A DNA stretch of 64,000 nucleotides. It comes from PLOWO2-12-38-17 sp963709355. Its GTDB lineage: Bacteria; Planctomycetota; Brocadiia; Brocadiales; Brocadiaceae. Both the position numbers and the translations under genes were made by a program. The notes beneath the pieces were generated by a model, which did no database searches, was not told the DNA's origin, and saw nothing but the letters and a program-made list of their open reading frames with translations. Below, one piece after another: positions 52,332 through 60,606 of this stretch (its first letter is position 1; each line of letters opens with the position of its first letter). Location: contig CAVPVY010000005.1 of assembly GCA_963709355.1 (NCBI GenBank), positions 1,612,001 through 1,676,000 of the forward strand, in the 5' to 3' direction.

Positions 52332-53093
52332 CTATTGTATTTTAGCAAATCTGCTTAAAAATGTTTTAGTCCGCTCACTTTTGGGATTACAAAATACTTC
52401 CTTTGGACTGCCATGTTCAACAATTTCGCCCTTTTCCAAAAATACCACTTCTGTTGAAACATCCCTTGCAAAACCCATCTCGTGTGTTGCAATTACAACT
52501 GTAATACCATCATTCATCAGTTCCTTTATTACTGAAAGCACTCCGTCTATCATTTCAGGGTCGAGTGATGAAGTTGGTTCGTCAAAGAGTATAATCTCAG
52601 GTTTCATAGCCATAGCACGCGCAATTGCAACCCTCTGTTGCTCCCCGCCGGATAATTGATCCGGATACCTGTATGCCTTTTCTTCAATGTAAACTTTTCT
52701 GAGCAACAAATCGGCGTCTGACTCTGCTTCAGCCTTAGTTATACCCAAAACGTGTATCGGTGCCTCAGTTATGTTGCGAATAACTGTCATATGCGGAAAA
52801 AGATTAAATTGCTGAAAAACCATTCCTACCTTTTTACGTATATTTTTTACAGTAATCTCAGCATCCGTTTTATTGTAACTTTGCTCATTTAAACCATGGA
52901 GCACATAACCATTGATAGATATCTGTCCTCCCTGAAATGCCACGAGTCCATTTATACATCGCAAAAGCGTACTCTTCCCGCTACCGGAGGGTCCGATTAT
53001 AGCAACAATACTTCCTTTTGTTATATCTAAAGATAAGCCATTGAATAAAGGCTGTTCCTTATAGCTCTTGAATAAATTATTTATTTTGATCAT
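52332..53093 (-). CDS. Polar amino-acid ABC transporter ATPase (GlnQ type)
   Basis: The 253-residue ATPase has Walker A GPSGSGKS, the Q-loop FQQFNLFPHMTV, signature LSGGEQQRVAIARAM, Walker B IILFDEPTSSLDPEM and H-loop ATHEMGFARDV, all close to GlnQ/HisP. It overlaps the upstream SBP-permease gene by 17 bases, so the two form one transporter. Confidence 0.92.
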   Translation of the reverse strand: MIKINNLFKSYKEQPLFNGLSLDITKGSIVAIIGPSGSGKSTLLRCINGLVAFQGGQISINGYVLHGLNEQSYNKTDAEITVKNIRKKVGMVFQQFNLFPHMTVIRNITEAPIHVLGITKAEAESDADLLLRKVYIEEKAYRYPDQLSGGEQQRVAIARAMAMKPEIILFDEPTSSLDPEMIDGVLSVIKELMNDGITVVIATHEMGFARDVSTEVVFLEKGEIVEHGSPKEVFCNPKSERTKTFLSRFAKIQ

Positions 53094-54603
53094 GATGCCT
53101 CAGCTTCTTCTCCAGTCTTCTTGCATATAAAGAGAGTGGATAACTCATACCAAAATAAAGAAGCGCTGTAATAATGCCTAGTTGGAAATAATTCATTGAT
53201 GCGGCAGCAAGCATGCTATAACTCTTCGTAAGCTCCACCATAGCAATAACAGAAACCAGAGATGAATCTTTAAACAAGGCAATAAAATCATTTGTCATTG
53301 GCGGTATGGCAACACGCAATGCCTGTGGCAAGATAATTAGTTTTAGAGTCAGACGTTTCGACATTCCTAACGATTGTGCGGCTTCCGTTTGTCCTTTAGG
53401 GATAGCCTCAATGCCGGCGCGATAAATTTCAGCTTCATATGCGGCATAATTCATCCCCAATCCAAGAATGGCAGCGGCGAATGCGCTCAGGGTTATGCCA
53501 ATATTAGGTAAACCATAATATAAAATATATAGTTGAATAAGGAGTGGTGTCCCGCGATAGATTTCTATATATGCTGTAGAAATTTTCTGCAACAACTTAT
53601 TACCATACAGCCTCGTAATTGCGAGGAATAGACCTAATGAAACAGCCAGCATCATTGACAAAATAGAGATACCGATTGTAACTAACGCACCTTTCAGCAA
53701 GGTAGGTAAGAACGTAGTGGTTGTAATAGGTACCCTATCAGAAATGGATGGAGGCTTTTCCGCATAGCGTTGCAAAAGTTCTTCATGTAGAAAAAGCTTC
53801 TCTTGTAAAGAACCCCACAATCCCCAACGCTTATAAATCTCTTTCAACTCGCCATCTCTAGCCAGCTTTTCAATAATCTTATTCAGCTCCTCAGCAAGTG
53901 CAGTATCCTCCTGCCGAATGGCAATGCCATAATATCCTTCACCCACAGGTTGACCAATCAAACGTAATTGCGGATTTGGCGCCGCATAGTATGAGGCGAT
54001 CGGAAAATCCACAAATACCGCATCAATGCGGCTTAATAAAAGATCCTTGAAAGGTTCCACCTGTCCACTGTAAGTGTTAATATTAACATCACCCATTTCA
54101 TCAAGCATTTGTTTTGCAACAGTATTATAAAGGGTGCCAACTTTCTTACCGTGAAGGTCATCCAGAGAATTTATGCGATTTTCAAAGGCGCGAATAACTA
54201 CCTGTACTGTATAAATATAATATGGGCGTGTAAAGAGCACCGACTGCTTTCTGTCGGATGTAATTTCAATGCCATTCAGCGCTATATCAAAGTCCCCTCT
54301 TTGTAATGAGAGCAAGATACTATCCCACGAATTCTGGAAGTGCTGTACCTTTACTCCCAATTCTCTGGCAATTGCGTGTACAAGTTCTACCTCAAAGCCA
54401 ATAAGTTTGCCTGGATTTTTAGGATCCCGAAACACATACGGCGCCCCCCCTTCGGCATCAAATCCCCATGTCAATACGCCCGTATTCTTTATTTTTTCGA
54501 GTGTATCCTTATCTGCCAGTACCTTTTTAGAGGAAGCGGGAATCAATAAAATAAACACCTGCAATAACAGCATAATCCCGATTAAGATACCTTTGTATTT
54601 CAT
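53077..54603 (-). CDS. Fused substrate-binding/permease protein of an amino-acid ABC transporter
   Basis: The 508-residue protein joins an N-terminal signal helix and a family 3 solute-binding domain (~30-275; TWGFDAEGGAPYVFRDPKNP, GFEVELVHAIAREL, GDFDIALNGIEITSDRK) to a C-terminal permease (~300-500; ITRLYGNKLLQKISTAYIEI then YRGTPLLIQLYIL, and the EAA-like loop EAAQSLGMSKRLTLKLIILP QA). Such SBP-permease fusions are known for glutamine-type importers. The ligand is probably a polar amino acid; the identity is unsure. Confidence 0.9.
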   Translation of the reverse strand: MKYKGILIGIMLLLQVFILLIPASSKKVLADKDTLEKIKNTGVLTWGFDAEGGAPYVFRDPKNPGKLIGFEVELVHAIARELGVKVQHFQNSWDSILLSLQRGDFDIALNGIEITSDRKQSVLFTRPYYIYTVQVVIRAFENRINSLDDLHGKKVGTLYNTVAKQMLDEMGDVNINTYSGQVEPFKDLLLSRIDAVFVDFPIASYYAAPNPQLRLIGQPVGEGYYGIAIRQEDTALAEELNKIIEKLARDGELKEIYKRWGLWGSLQEKLFLHEELLQRYAEKPPSISDRVPITTTTFLPTLLKGALVTIGISILSMMLAVSLGLFLAITRLYGNKLLQKISTAYIEIYRGTPLLIQLYILYYGLPNIGITLSAFAAAILGLGMNYAAYEAEIYRAGIEAIPKGQTEAAQSLGMSKRLTLKLIILPQALRVAIPPMTNDFIALFKDSSLVSVIAMVELTKSYSMLAAASMNYFQLGIITALLYFGMSYPLSLYARRLEKKLRHHDQNK

Positions 54604-54698
54604 AAACAGTCTGACTGCAAATTTAACAATAGCCGAAACACTACCAAATATGTGAATTTAATGAATGTATTAACCTTTTATACAGAAACTCTTGTTAC

Positions 54699-54716
54699 GT
54701 GAACGCATCTATTCAC
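54699..54716. repeat. Short palindrome shared with the amt upstream region
   Basis: GTGAACGCATCTATTCAC is a hairpin with 5-bp GTGAA/TTCAC arms; 15 of its bases recur exactly at 40105-40119. It lies at the very end of the V-type ATPase subunit remnant. With only two copies the meaning is unclear. Confidence 0.4.
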
Positions 54717-55005
54717 CTAGGCTTAATTCCTGAATTCCATAACATAAAACGTAAGCAATATACTGGTTAATTAAAGTAAGGTCAAGAAAAAGTAATTTTA
54801 GAATAGCTATATGCGAACTGAAGAACAGGCAGTCTGCATTATCTTCTACCCTGTACGGAAAATGTCTTCTTTTCTGAGCATCATTTGGTTGAGAAAGTGA
54901 TTCTATTATATGTATGATATTCAACTGATAAAGTTTGCTGATAAACCAGCGGGAATCTTCTGACGGGAGCAAGATTGTTACTTTATTAAGCCTATCAATA
55001 GCCAT
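54709..55005 (-). pseudogene. V-type ATP synthase subunit I, N-terminal fragment
   Basis: The frame begins MAIDRLNKVTILLPSEDSRW then FISKLYQLNIIHII, the characteristic start of V/A-type ATPase subunit I, but ends after 98 residues instead of about 600, and the second half is only loosely similar. No membrane domain follows. Together with the upstream remnant it marks a lost V-type ATPase operon. Confidence 0.65.
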
Positions 55006-55267
55006 GTTATAATGCCTGAATGTATTTCCTCCTTAGGTAATTCATAATCATTTCGTAAACGTGCCTCTTCAAGCCTTTGACAATCCCGCAATTTCTTCTT
55101 TCTATTTCTCAAGTGTGTGTAAATTCATCCTCAAGCGCTGTTTTAACAGATTTAACTTCCTTATCAATCTTCGGGATAACCCTCTCAGCCTCTAATCTGG
55201 CATCCTTTATAATATTAGCAGTCTCTTGCTAAATCTTTAAGACTTCTGTAATAAGACTGTTACTCAT
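55006..55267 (-). pseudogene. V-type ATP synthase small (G/H-like) subunit remnant
   Basis: From ATG at 55267 the frame reads MSNSLITEVLKI, a TAG at 55231-55229, then QETANIIKDARLEAERVIPK with IDKEVKSVKTALEDEFTHT and TGA; in another frame KLRDCQRLEEARLRNDYELP continues up to the subunit I start. This charged coiled-coil pattern with EA-x-x-EA spacing matches the peripheral-stalk subunit that precedes subunit I in V/A-ATPase operons. At least two stops and one shift break it. Confidence 0.6.
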
Positions 55268-55492
55268 GCGTAAATCTCATATTTACAAAATTAAACATGT
55301 CCATCGTAAATTTCAAATGTAAGAATCTATAATTCTATATCATAAATACGAACTATGTTACGCTGAAATGTATATTGTTTTAAAAAAGAGTCAACTCAAA
55401 ACAACCATATGATTTAAATATTGCTATTAACAAAACAGAACCTTAAAATGTTCAAAGAATCTTAAAACATTTATATACGGAGTTAGGTTTAA

Positions 55493-56092
55493 GTGAAAAG
55501 TATGTCACCACAAGAATTAGCAGCAATCATATTCAGATATATTGATATGGAAAAGTTACACAGGGAAAATCCAATTGTTACAAAGGAAATGATTTTATCT
55601 TTTCTTAATAATATTTCAGCGTCGAAAAGCCTGGAAAAGACGGCTGATACCCATAAATTATCTCAAAACCCACAAAAATCCAAACAGAAAGAATATGCTG
55701 AGCTTATCATTCATACCGACGGGGCTTCAAGGGGAAATCCAGGAATGGCAGGAATTGGCGTGGCTGTCTTTGATAAAGACTACAATGTGATTGATGAGTT
55801 ATACGAATTTATTGGAGAAACGACAAATAATGTCGCTGAATATAAGGCAATGATACTTGCAGCAAAAAAGGCTATTTCCTGCAACGCTAAAAAAGTAACA
55901 TTTAAGACTGATAGCGAATTATTGGTAAAACAGCTTAATAACACGTATCGGGTAAAAAACCCCGGTCTCTTACCATTGTATAAAGAACTCATGACACTTC
56001 TTGGAAAAATATCAAAATGGCATGTCCAGCACGTAAGGAGGGAAGAAAATACCTGCGCAGACACATTAGCAAATAAAGGTGTTGATTCTTAA
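55493..56092 (+). CDS. RNase HI-family protein with N-terminal extension
   Basis: The C-terminal ~130 residues are an RNase H domain with the four acidic active-site residues Asp76 (IIHTDGASRGNPG), Glu116 (NNVAEYKAM), Asp140 (FKTDSELLVKQL) and Asp190 (TCADTLAN). The first ~65 residues are helical and unlike the usual hybrid-binding domain. It should cut the RNA strand of RNA-DNA hybrids. The start may be GTG 55493 or ATG 55502. Confidence 0.88.
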   Translation: MKSMSPQELAAIIFRYIDMEKLHRENPIVTKEMILSFLNNISASKSLEKTADTHKLSQNPQKSKQKEYAELIIHTDGASRGNPGMAGIGVAVFDKDYNVIDELYEFIGETTNNVAEYKAMILAAKKAISCNAKKVTFKTDSELLVKQLNNTYRVKNPGLLPLYKELMTLLGKISKWHVQHVRREENTCADTLANKGVDS

Positions 56093-56298
56093 GAAAACCC
56101 TCTTAAACAACTGTAGATTTGTCTTTCTATCTTAGGAATACCTTTCGCGGCTTGAGATACATTATATTCATAAATAACTTTTCTTGAGACATCTCTAAAT
56201 ATTATTACGAGAAGTGAAATATTTGGCGGGTTGTGGCGTACAGTTTTTTGGGAGCTGCCCTAGCCATTCTTAACTATTTCAAATAGGTTAATTGCTTT

Positions 56299-56565
56299 TT
56301 AAACTTCTTCCTTAACAAACCTGCCCACCTCATAAGTCTTAGAGTTGTACGACTTGAAATGCTTATCAGCCTCTTTTATCTTCTCCTGCACATCAGGAGT
56401 CCAAAACCACGCTTGAGAACGTGGAACACTCAACATCGGTTCTAAATACAATCTTTCCTTTATCTACCTTAAATATCACCTCATCCCCAGCCTTGATATG
56501 TAAAGCATCTCTTATCTCTTTCGTATGGCAACCTGTCCTTTATAAGATATTGTTGCTGTCTTCAT
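56299..56565 (-). pseudogene. AbrB/SpoVT-type antitoxin with two frameshifts
   Basis: From ATG 56565 the protein begins MKTATISYKGQVAIRK, then continues one frame over as EIRDALHIKAGDEVIFKVDK with GKIVF, and returns to the first frame for EPMLSVPRSQAWFWTPDVQE with KIKEADKHFKSYNSKTYEVG to TAA at 56299. This is a full-length AbrB-type antitoxin with a lost base near AAAGAG and a gained base near TATTTAGAACC. No toxin frame is recognisable at 56093-56298. The rest of the 56093-56815 gap shows no gene. Confidence 0.68.
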
Positions 56566-56815
56566 GTTTTCTACTCCCCACATTACTTAATGTAAAATTG
56601 TAGGACGCTTCTATATATAACCATTATCTTTTACCTGATCTATTATGTATTAAGCAACATCAATTCAACCTGCCTGTGCGGTCACGCACGCAGACTGGCT
56701 TCATCCAACCTACATTCACCTCATAATATCCGTAATTGACCTCCCCTCCTTTTGAGGGATTTACATGAAAATATCAATATGATTCAATTCTACTAAGTAT
56801 GGAGAACGTCTTATT

Positions 56816-57112
56816 ATGATGAAAAAGCCTGAACAAAGAGATAGCGAGCGGAAACCTTTTAATTTCCCAGTTAATTTTCGTCTTTCTGCAGTTAATTCGA
56901 AACAAAAAACGGATGTGCAGTGTGTGGGACGTGGAGTTGATATAAGCAAATACGGGTTAGGTTTAATTACTGAACTTCCCCTTGAAAGGGGCACTGTTTT
57001 ACAGGTTCTGCTCCCAGCTATTGTTGACACAACTGTACCTGTTTTAGCAGAGGTGAGATGGTCAATGCCTCTTAATTCTTTCAGGGTAGGACTACAATTT
57101 TTGGGATTGTAA
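56816..57112 (+). CDS. Single-domain PilZ protein
   Basis: The 98-residue protein is one PilZ domain with the c-di-GMP-binding marks R-x3-R (RDSER, 8-12) and D-x-S-x2-G (DISKYGLGL), then a beta barrel ending VLAEVRWSMPLNSFRVGLQF. It probably binds c-di-GMP and acts on a partner protein. It lies 115 bases before a small exported protein gene, with no clear shared promoter. Confidence 0.82.
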   Translation: MMKKPEQRDSERKPFNFPVNFRLSAVNSKQKTDVQCVGRGVDISKYGLGLITELPLERGTVLQVLLPAIVDTTVPVLAEVRWSMPLNSFRVGLQFLGL

Positions 57113-57227
57113 TGTATTTGTAACACATGCGATGTACATGACTTGAATAGTAAAAATCAGACGTAAGAAGTAAACATGATTATTAGATGATTAATGTGTA
57201 GTAGTTTTAAATAAAGGAGAGTGAAAA

Positions 57228-57512
57228 ATGAAGAAACTAATTGTAGGATTATTGATAGCTTTTACAGTGTCGGTTTCAATGAGTAACGTGTTTGCGAGTG
57301 GTGGTAGGACAAATACAAGCTCACTGTCAGAACCGCTGGGTTATCTGTTAATTGCTGCTTGTGGGGTGATGCTTGCCGGTGTAAGATACTGGATGGTAAA
57401 AAGACATCGTAAGAAAGACAAGAAGACCCCCATGACGTCTAAAATGAATAGAACTTGCGCTTTTAAGGTTCTGGGGATTGAGGATATTTCAGGAAGAACC
57501 CCTTGTCATTAA
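57228..57512 (+). CDS. Small exported membrane-anchored protein
   Basis: AAAGGAGAG precedes the ATG. The 94-residue protein has a signal peptide (1-~24, ending VFASG), a short Ser/Thr spacer, a membrane helix (LGYLLIAACGVMLAGVRYW) and a very basic stretch KRHRKKDKK, a layout like protein-sorting tails, followed by 25 more residues. No family is recognised. The 3' end overlaps a DUF72 remnant on the other strand. Confidence 0.6.
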   Translation: MKKLIVGLLIAFTVSVSMSNVFASGGRTNTSSLSEPLGYLLIAACGVMLAGVRYWMVKRHRKKDKKTPMTSKMNRTCAFKVLGIEDISGRTPCH

Positions 57513-57689
57513 ATAATTAATGAATAATTTTTGGGTGGGTATTGTGTAATACGTGGCGTTAATCTCTGTTATCTTAAAGCCAAGTTTCTGTTCGTAATAC
57601 AGGAGCATTCCACCATTTTTAATATTGGCAGGATAAATGTTACCGACCCAATCGTGGAAGGAAAAACCTGATGTACCGATTTTGATCAT
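57489..57689 (-). pseudogene. DUF72 (YecE-like) protein, N-terminal fragment
   Basis: The frame begins MIKIGTSGFSFHDWVGNIYP, followed by YYEQKLGFKITEINATYYTI, the typical start of DUF72 TIM-barrel proteins, but stops after 66 residues where about 250 are expected. The 3' part is replaced by the end of the 57228 gene. It is a truncated remnant. Confidence 0.7.
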
Positions 57690-57835
57690 GTCGTAAAACT
57701 TTTATTTATTGGGCAACCTTTGAAAGTAGAATTAAGTACAGGCCGTTAAGGACACGGCTTAACGGTTGTTTATCTTTCTGTGCCCTTTGGCTTGGCAGTG
57801 ACGATAAGATATGGACGCTTGGTCGTCATGACTCT

Positions 57836-58090
57836 TTACCCCTTCCCCTCCACAATCCCAATCTCCTCAGGCATGAGGTCGTAGAGTTTGTAAACCATTT
57901 GGTCAACCTGTTTTTCCAGCGCCGACGTGTCGGCATTGGTTAATTCCCCTCTATTAAGAGGGGATAAAGGGGTGTGTTCTTTCTTTTCTGCGAGGATTTG
58001 GTCAATGAGGGCGATAAAGGGCTGCTGTTTATGTTGCATGCGGTGTAAGATCTTCAAGAGTAACCTTCTTGAATACATCCTTACTGCCAA
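57836..58090 (-). pseudogene. C-terminal tail of a type II restriction-modification enzyme, copy 1
   Basis: KQQPFIALIDQILAEKK and ADTSALEKQVDQMVYKLYDL with MPEEIGIVEGKG match the ending shared by many TaqI/Eco57I-like restriction-methyltransferase proteins. Catalytic and recognition domains are absent. Between the two matching parts lies HTPLSPLNRGELTN, encoded by a REP-like palindrome (57941-57974) inserted in frame. The first residues overlap the DUF2283 gene in another frame. Confidence 0.62.
57941..57974. repeat. REP-like palindrome, family 2, copy 3, in coding frame
   Basis: TAATTCCCCTCTATTAAGAG then GGGATAAAGGGGTG is the inverse-oriented relative of the elements at 18676 and 19296. It lies inside the restriction-modification tail without breaking its frame, adding about 12-14 residues. 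Confidence 0.6.
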
Positions 58091-58244
58091 ATCGTTTTAC
58101 TGCATCCAGAATCTCAATGCCTGCGATTCTACCATCTGCATCATAGTCAACCACAATGCCTTCAGCAACATGATTGGTTGTAACAGTTGTCTCTGTAAAA
58201 CGGATATAAAGGGCATCTACCTCAGAATCATAGGTTATTCTCAT
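58029..58244 (-). CDS. DUF2283 protein (probable antitoxin of a DUF4258 pair)
   Basis: The ATG follows AAAAGGAGG. The 71-residue protein is a complete DUF2283 domain: MRITYDSEVDALYIRFTETT, GIVVDYDADGRIAGIEILDA and a short tail. Such genes often follow DUF4258 genes in toxin-antitoxin-like pairs, as here. The upstream DUF4258 gene is frameshifted, so this antitoxin may now be an orphan. Confidence 0.78.
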   Translation of the reverse strand: MRITYDSEVDALYIRFTETTVTTNHVAEGIVVDYDADGRIAGIEILDAVKRFGSKDVFKKVTLEDLTPHAT

Positions 58245-58257
58245 TTTGAACCTCCTT

Positions 58258-58511
58258 TTAGAAGAAGTATGTGCATACCGTAATCACAACAATCTCAGCA
58301 TCTTCTTCAACAAATATAGGTCTTACCTGTTTAACCTTATAATACTTCTTATTCCATATATTTTAAAAGTAAAATCTTTTCTGCACTCCAGCCTTCCAAG
58401 TTCCACAGTCTGCCACTGTGATGTCTTGATTGCCTCAATTACCTCTCCCTCAGTAGTTCCTCTAACAAGGAGTTGTTCTCTTGCGTGTCCTGAAAGTCTA
58501 ATCGGTTTCAT
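58258..58511 (-). pseudogene. DUF4258 toxin-like protein, frameshifted
   Basis: The frame starts MKPIRLSGHAREQLLVRGTT with EVIEAIKTSQWQ and CRKDFTF, typical of DUF4258, and is then lost near 58350. One frame over, WNKKYYKVKQVRPIFVEEDA with EIVVITVCTYFF and a stop at 58258 completes the domain. The start overlaps the stop of a restriction-enzyme tail (ATGA), and DUF2283 follows after 13 bases. Confidence 0.72.
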
Positions 58512-58583
58512 CCTCTTCTCTCCACAATCCCAATTTCCTCCTCGGTCAACCCGTAAAGTTTGTAAACCATTTGGTCAACCCCG
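58508..58583 (-). pseudogene. C-terminal tail of a restriction-modification enzyme, copy 2
   Basis: VDQMVYKLYGLTEEEIGIVE with RRG and a stop is the same ending as in the fragment at 57836. The two copies share a 24-base identical stretch at VDQMVYKL. Upstream the match stops abruptly at a CCCCGTTAGAT palindrome. The DUF4258/DUF2283 pair lies exactly between the two tails. Confidence 0.6.
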
Positions 58584-58675
58584 TTAGATAGTAAACATCT
58601 AACAGGGGTCAATCTTTTTTCAAATCATGGATTTTAGCTTGCCCGTTAGATAATGGACTTGCCTATCTAACGAGG
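58579..58675. repeat. Two GTTAGAT palindromes in a gene-free stretch
   Basis: CCCCGTTAGATAGTAAACAT then CTAACAGGGG (58579-58608) and CCCGTTAGATAATGGACTTG then CCTATCTAACGAGG (58642-58675) are hairpins sharing the GTTAGAT arm; CCCGTTAGAT also occurs at 19278. The gap 58588-58950 contains no gene. AATTTGAAAGATTCGACCCC at about 58810 matches a stretch near 19263. Confidence 0.55.
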
Positions 58676-58950
58676 CTTGTTTATCAGGGTTTTACCTGTC
58701 TGCCGTTGCGTAGTCAGACAAGTAATCTGCGTCTTTCATAATGACCCCCTGTCTCACGGAAGTGGGGAAAAGATGTGATTTCGAACTTGTCCATCAGAAA
58801 TAATTTGTCAATTTGAAAGATTCGACCCCTCAATCCGTTGTTACCTGTTTGTTCTACTAAGGAGTTATAAGCTTTACTTTAAAAGACCTCTGCAGACAAA
58901 CAAGGCTTAATTCCTATTCCTATAAAAACAAGATAGATGCTTTATATTTC

Positions 58951-59715
58951 CTAAGAAATTACGATTTCTTTCATTACAATTTTCATTATTCCGAAAGCTT
59001 TTTTATAAGCCTTTTTTACGTTCTGACGGCGTGCGTCAGTAAATTTATTTCTTCCAAATAATTTCATTGCTACCTTTGTAAATTTAATTCCGCCTCTATC
59101 ACTATATCTAAACTCAGATTGATTGCATTTATCATATACTTCCCATATATCGTAATCATGTTTTCTAAGTTTTCTAGCTTCTGATTTCTTCGTTGTTTTA
59201 ACTTCTTTAAATATATTTTTGAGTTCCGCAATGATTTCTGTTTGTGTTTTACATAAGTCAATCACAATCGTTAGGTGTTTCCCGTCTGAAGGGATGTGAT
59301 AATCTAAGATTCGACATATCGCATCATAACTTAAGGGGATTGGTATCTGGCTTGCGTTCTGTGCTAAAGGAATAAACGGCTCGACGAGTCTAGGTCTCAG
59401 ATAGTATTTTATACTATCAGGACGGATAATTTGAATTGCAGAAGGGGGAATATTAAGACTAACGCAATAACCTGGTAGCTTGTATTTCTTATAAAAATTA
59501 TTTTTTAAATTATGCAGTTCTGGAAAATTGTGTTCTCTTTCTGCCTTTTCTATTACCTTCAAATCAGATTCGACTTGTGGGATTCTTTTGAGAGCCTGAA
59601 TCCTATCTGCTGTAGGTATCTTGTCTTTTTGTAGTTTTGCAGGGCCTATTGGTAATTTAAGGGCGTCTTTAATAAGTTTCTTATAGAGTTTATCGTTACT
59701 TTTCGCTCTCGCCAT
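58951..59715 (-). CDS. Unrecognised cytoplasmic protein
   Basis: The 254-residue protein has no signal peptide or membrane segment. The N-terminal half is Lys-rich and helical (KLYKKLIKDALKLPIGPAKL; QVESDLKVIEKAEREHNFPE). The middle has strands (HLTIVIDLCKTQTEIIAELK) and the C-terminus is basic (ARRQNVKKAYKKAFGIMKIV). TVIAELKNIF-like strand-helix followed by Lys/Arg-rich helices could fit a nucleic-acid-binding protein on a mobile element; that is a guess. It starts the same-strand accessory series up to 63953. Confidence 0.55.
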   Translation of the reverse strand: MARAKSNDKLYKKLIKDALKLPIGPAKLQKDKIPTADRIQALKRIPQVESDLKVIEKAEREHNFPELHNLKNNFYKKYKLPGYCVSLNIPPSAIQIIRPDSIKYYLRPRLVEPFIPLAQNASQIPIPLSYDAICRILDYHIPSDGKHLTIVIDLCKTQTEIIAELKNIFKEVKTTKKSEARKLRKHDYDIWEVYDKCNQSEFRYSDRGGIKFTKVAMKLFGRNKFTDARRQNVKKAYKKAFGIMKIVMKEIVIS

Positions 59716-59816
59716 CGTTACCTCCCTCAGATAACCCTTGAAAGTAAGAATTAGCGGCAGGACGTGGACTCGACTTTACTGCTGGATTTTTGTTTAGTTT
59801 CCGTCCAAGTTAATTC

Positions 59817-60242
59817 CTATTTTTTTATTTGATTAACATTGTTGTTATACCAATCTGCCCACTTATTGATAATATTATCACCTTCGGTAATTAGTATGAA
59901 ATCTTTATTTTCATATCCATTTATAGATTTTGTAAGGCCTTCTTGGAACTTAGCGAAATTATCGCCCCAACCAGAATAGATTTCGTTTAAAATATCTTTA
60001 TTAACAAATTGAGCTTCCTCTAAAGAGAGTTTCTCATGTTTAACCTTTTGGTCAATTGTTTCTTGTAGATAGAAAGGGCCACCCTGAGCATCTATTATTT
60101 CTGCTGATTTATTATGATAATATATAGATTTTATAAAATGATTTAATGTCTCAACTTTTAAACTATTTGAACTTTTATTTGAGCAAGAAACGAGCAAAAA
60201 CAACGTGCAAAAAACAATAAATTTATTTTTAAGAATTGCCAT
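59817..60242 (-). CDS. Putative lipoprotein of unknown function
   Basis: The 141-residue protein has a short signal sequence with lipobox LLVSC, a Ser/Asn spacer and a helical body (LNHFIKSIYYHNKSAEIIDA; KINKWADWYNNNVNQI-like end). No family is recognised. No clear Shine-Dalgarno. It is not tightly linked to either neighbour. Confidence 0.58.
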   Translation of the reverse strand: MAILKNKFIVFCTLFLLVSCSNKSSNSLKVETLNHFIKSIYYHNKSAEIIDAQGGPFYLQETIDQKVKHEKLSLEEAQFVNKDILNEIYSGWGDNFAKFQEGLTKSINGYENKDFILITEGDNIINKWADWYNNNVNQIKK

Positions 60243-60606
60243 GATTTATATTCCAGTGAATTTATTCTGGTTTTACTACCCTTTTTCTTCCTTTTATGGG
60301 TACGTCAAAAGGTGACACCACTTTCTTATTAACTTTTCTATCTCTTTTCTGGTCAGTTTCTTCTTGGAAGTTTCCTTGTGTTTAATGGAAAGTTTGGTAT
60401 GTCTTAGAAGTACTGAATTTTGAGTCAATACAAGTAGTGTGTATATTCTCGGAAAGGTTGCTTGTGGTTTGGCTATCCTTTTCTGTTGTCATTCGGTCAT
60501 CTCCTGTAATGACCCTGAAAATGATATTAAGGAAAAGTCACTCAGGAATGTGACCTTTTCGGATGCACTTTCCTATCCCTTACTTAAAGTCTCACAAGGA
60601 ATATAA
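60243..60606. other. Spacer with family-4 repeat copy
   Basis: The 364 bases hold no acceptable gene. At 60550-60587 GTGACCTTTTCGGATGCACT then TTCCTATCCCTTA is one copy of a loose motif (on the minus strand TAAGGGATAG...CGAAAAGG.TCAC) repeated at 61172-61210 and 61716-61753. Confidence 0.45.

Noticed and set aside
56421..56603. Plus-strand open frame in the rnhA-PilZ gap
   Set aside because: It is the reverse complement of the AbrB-type antitoxin remnant.
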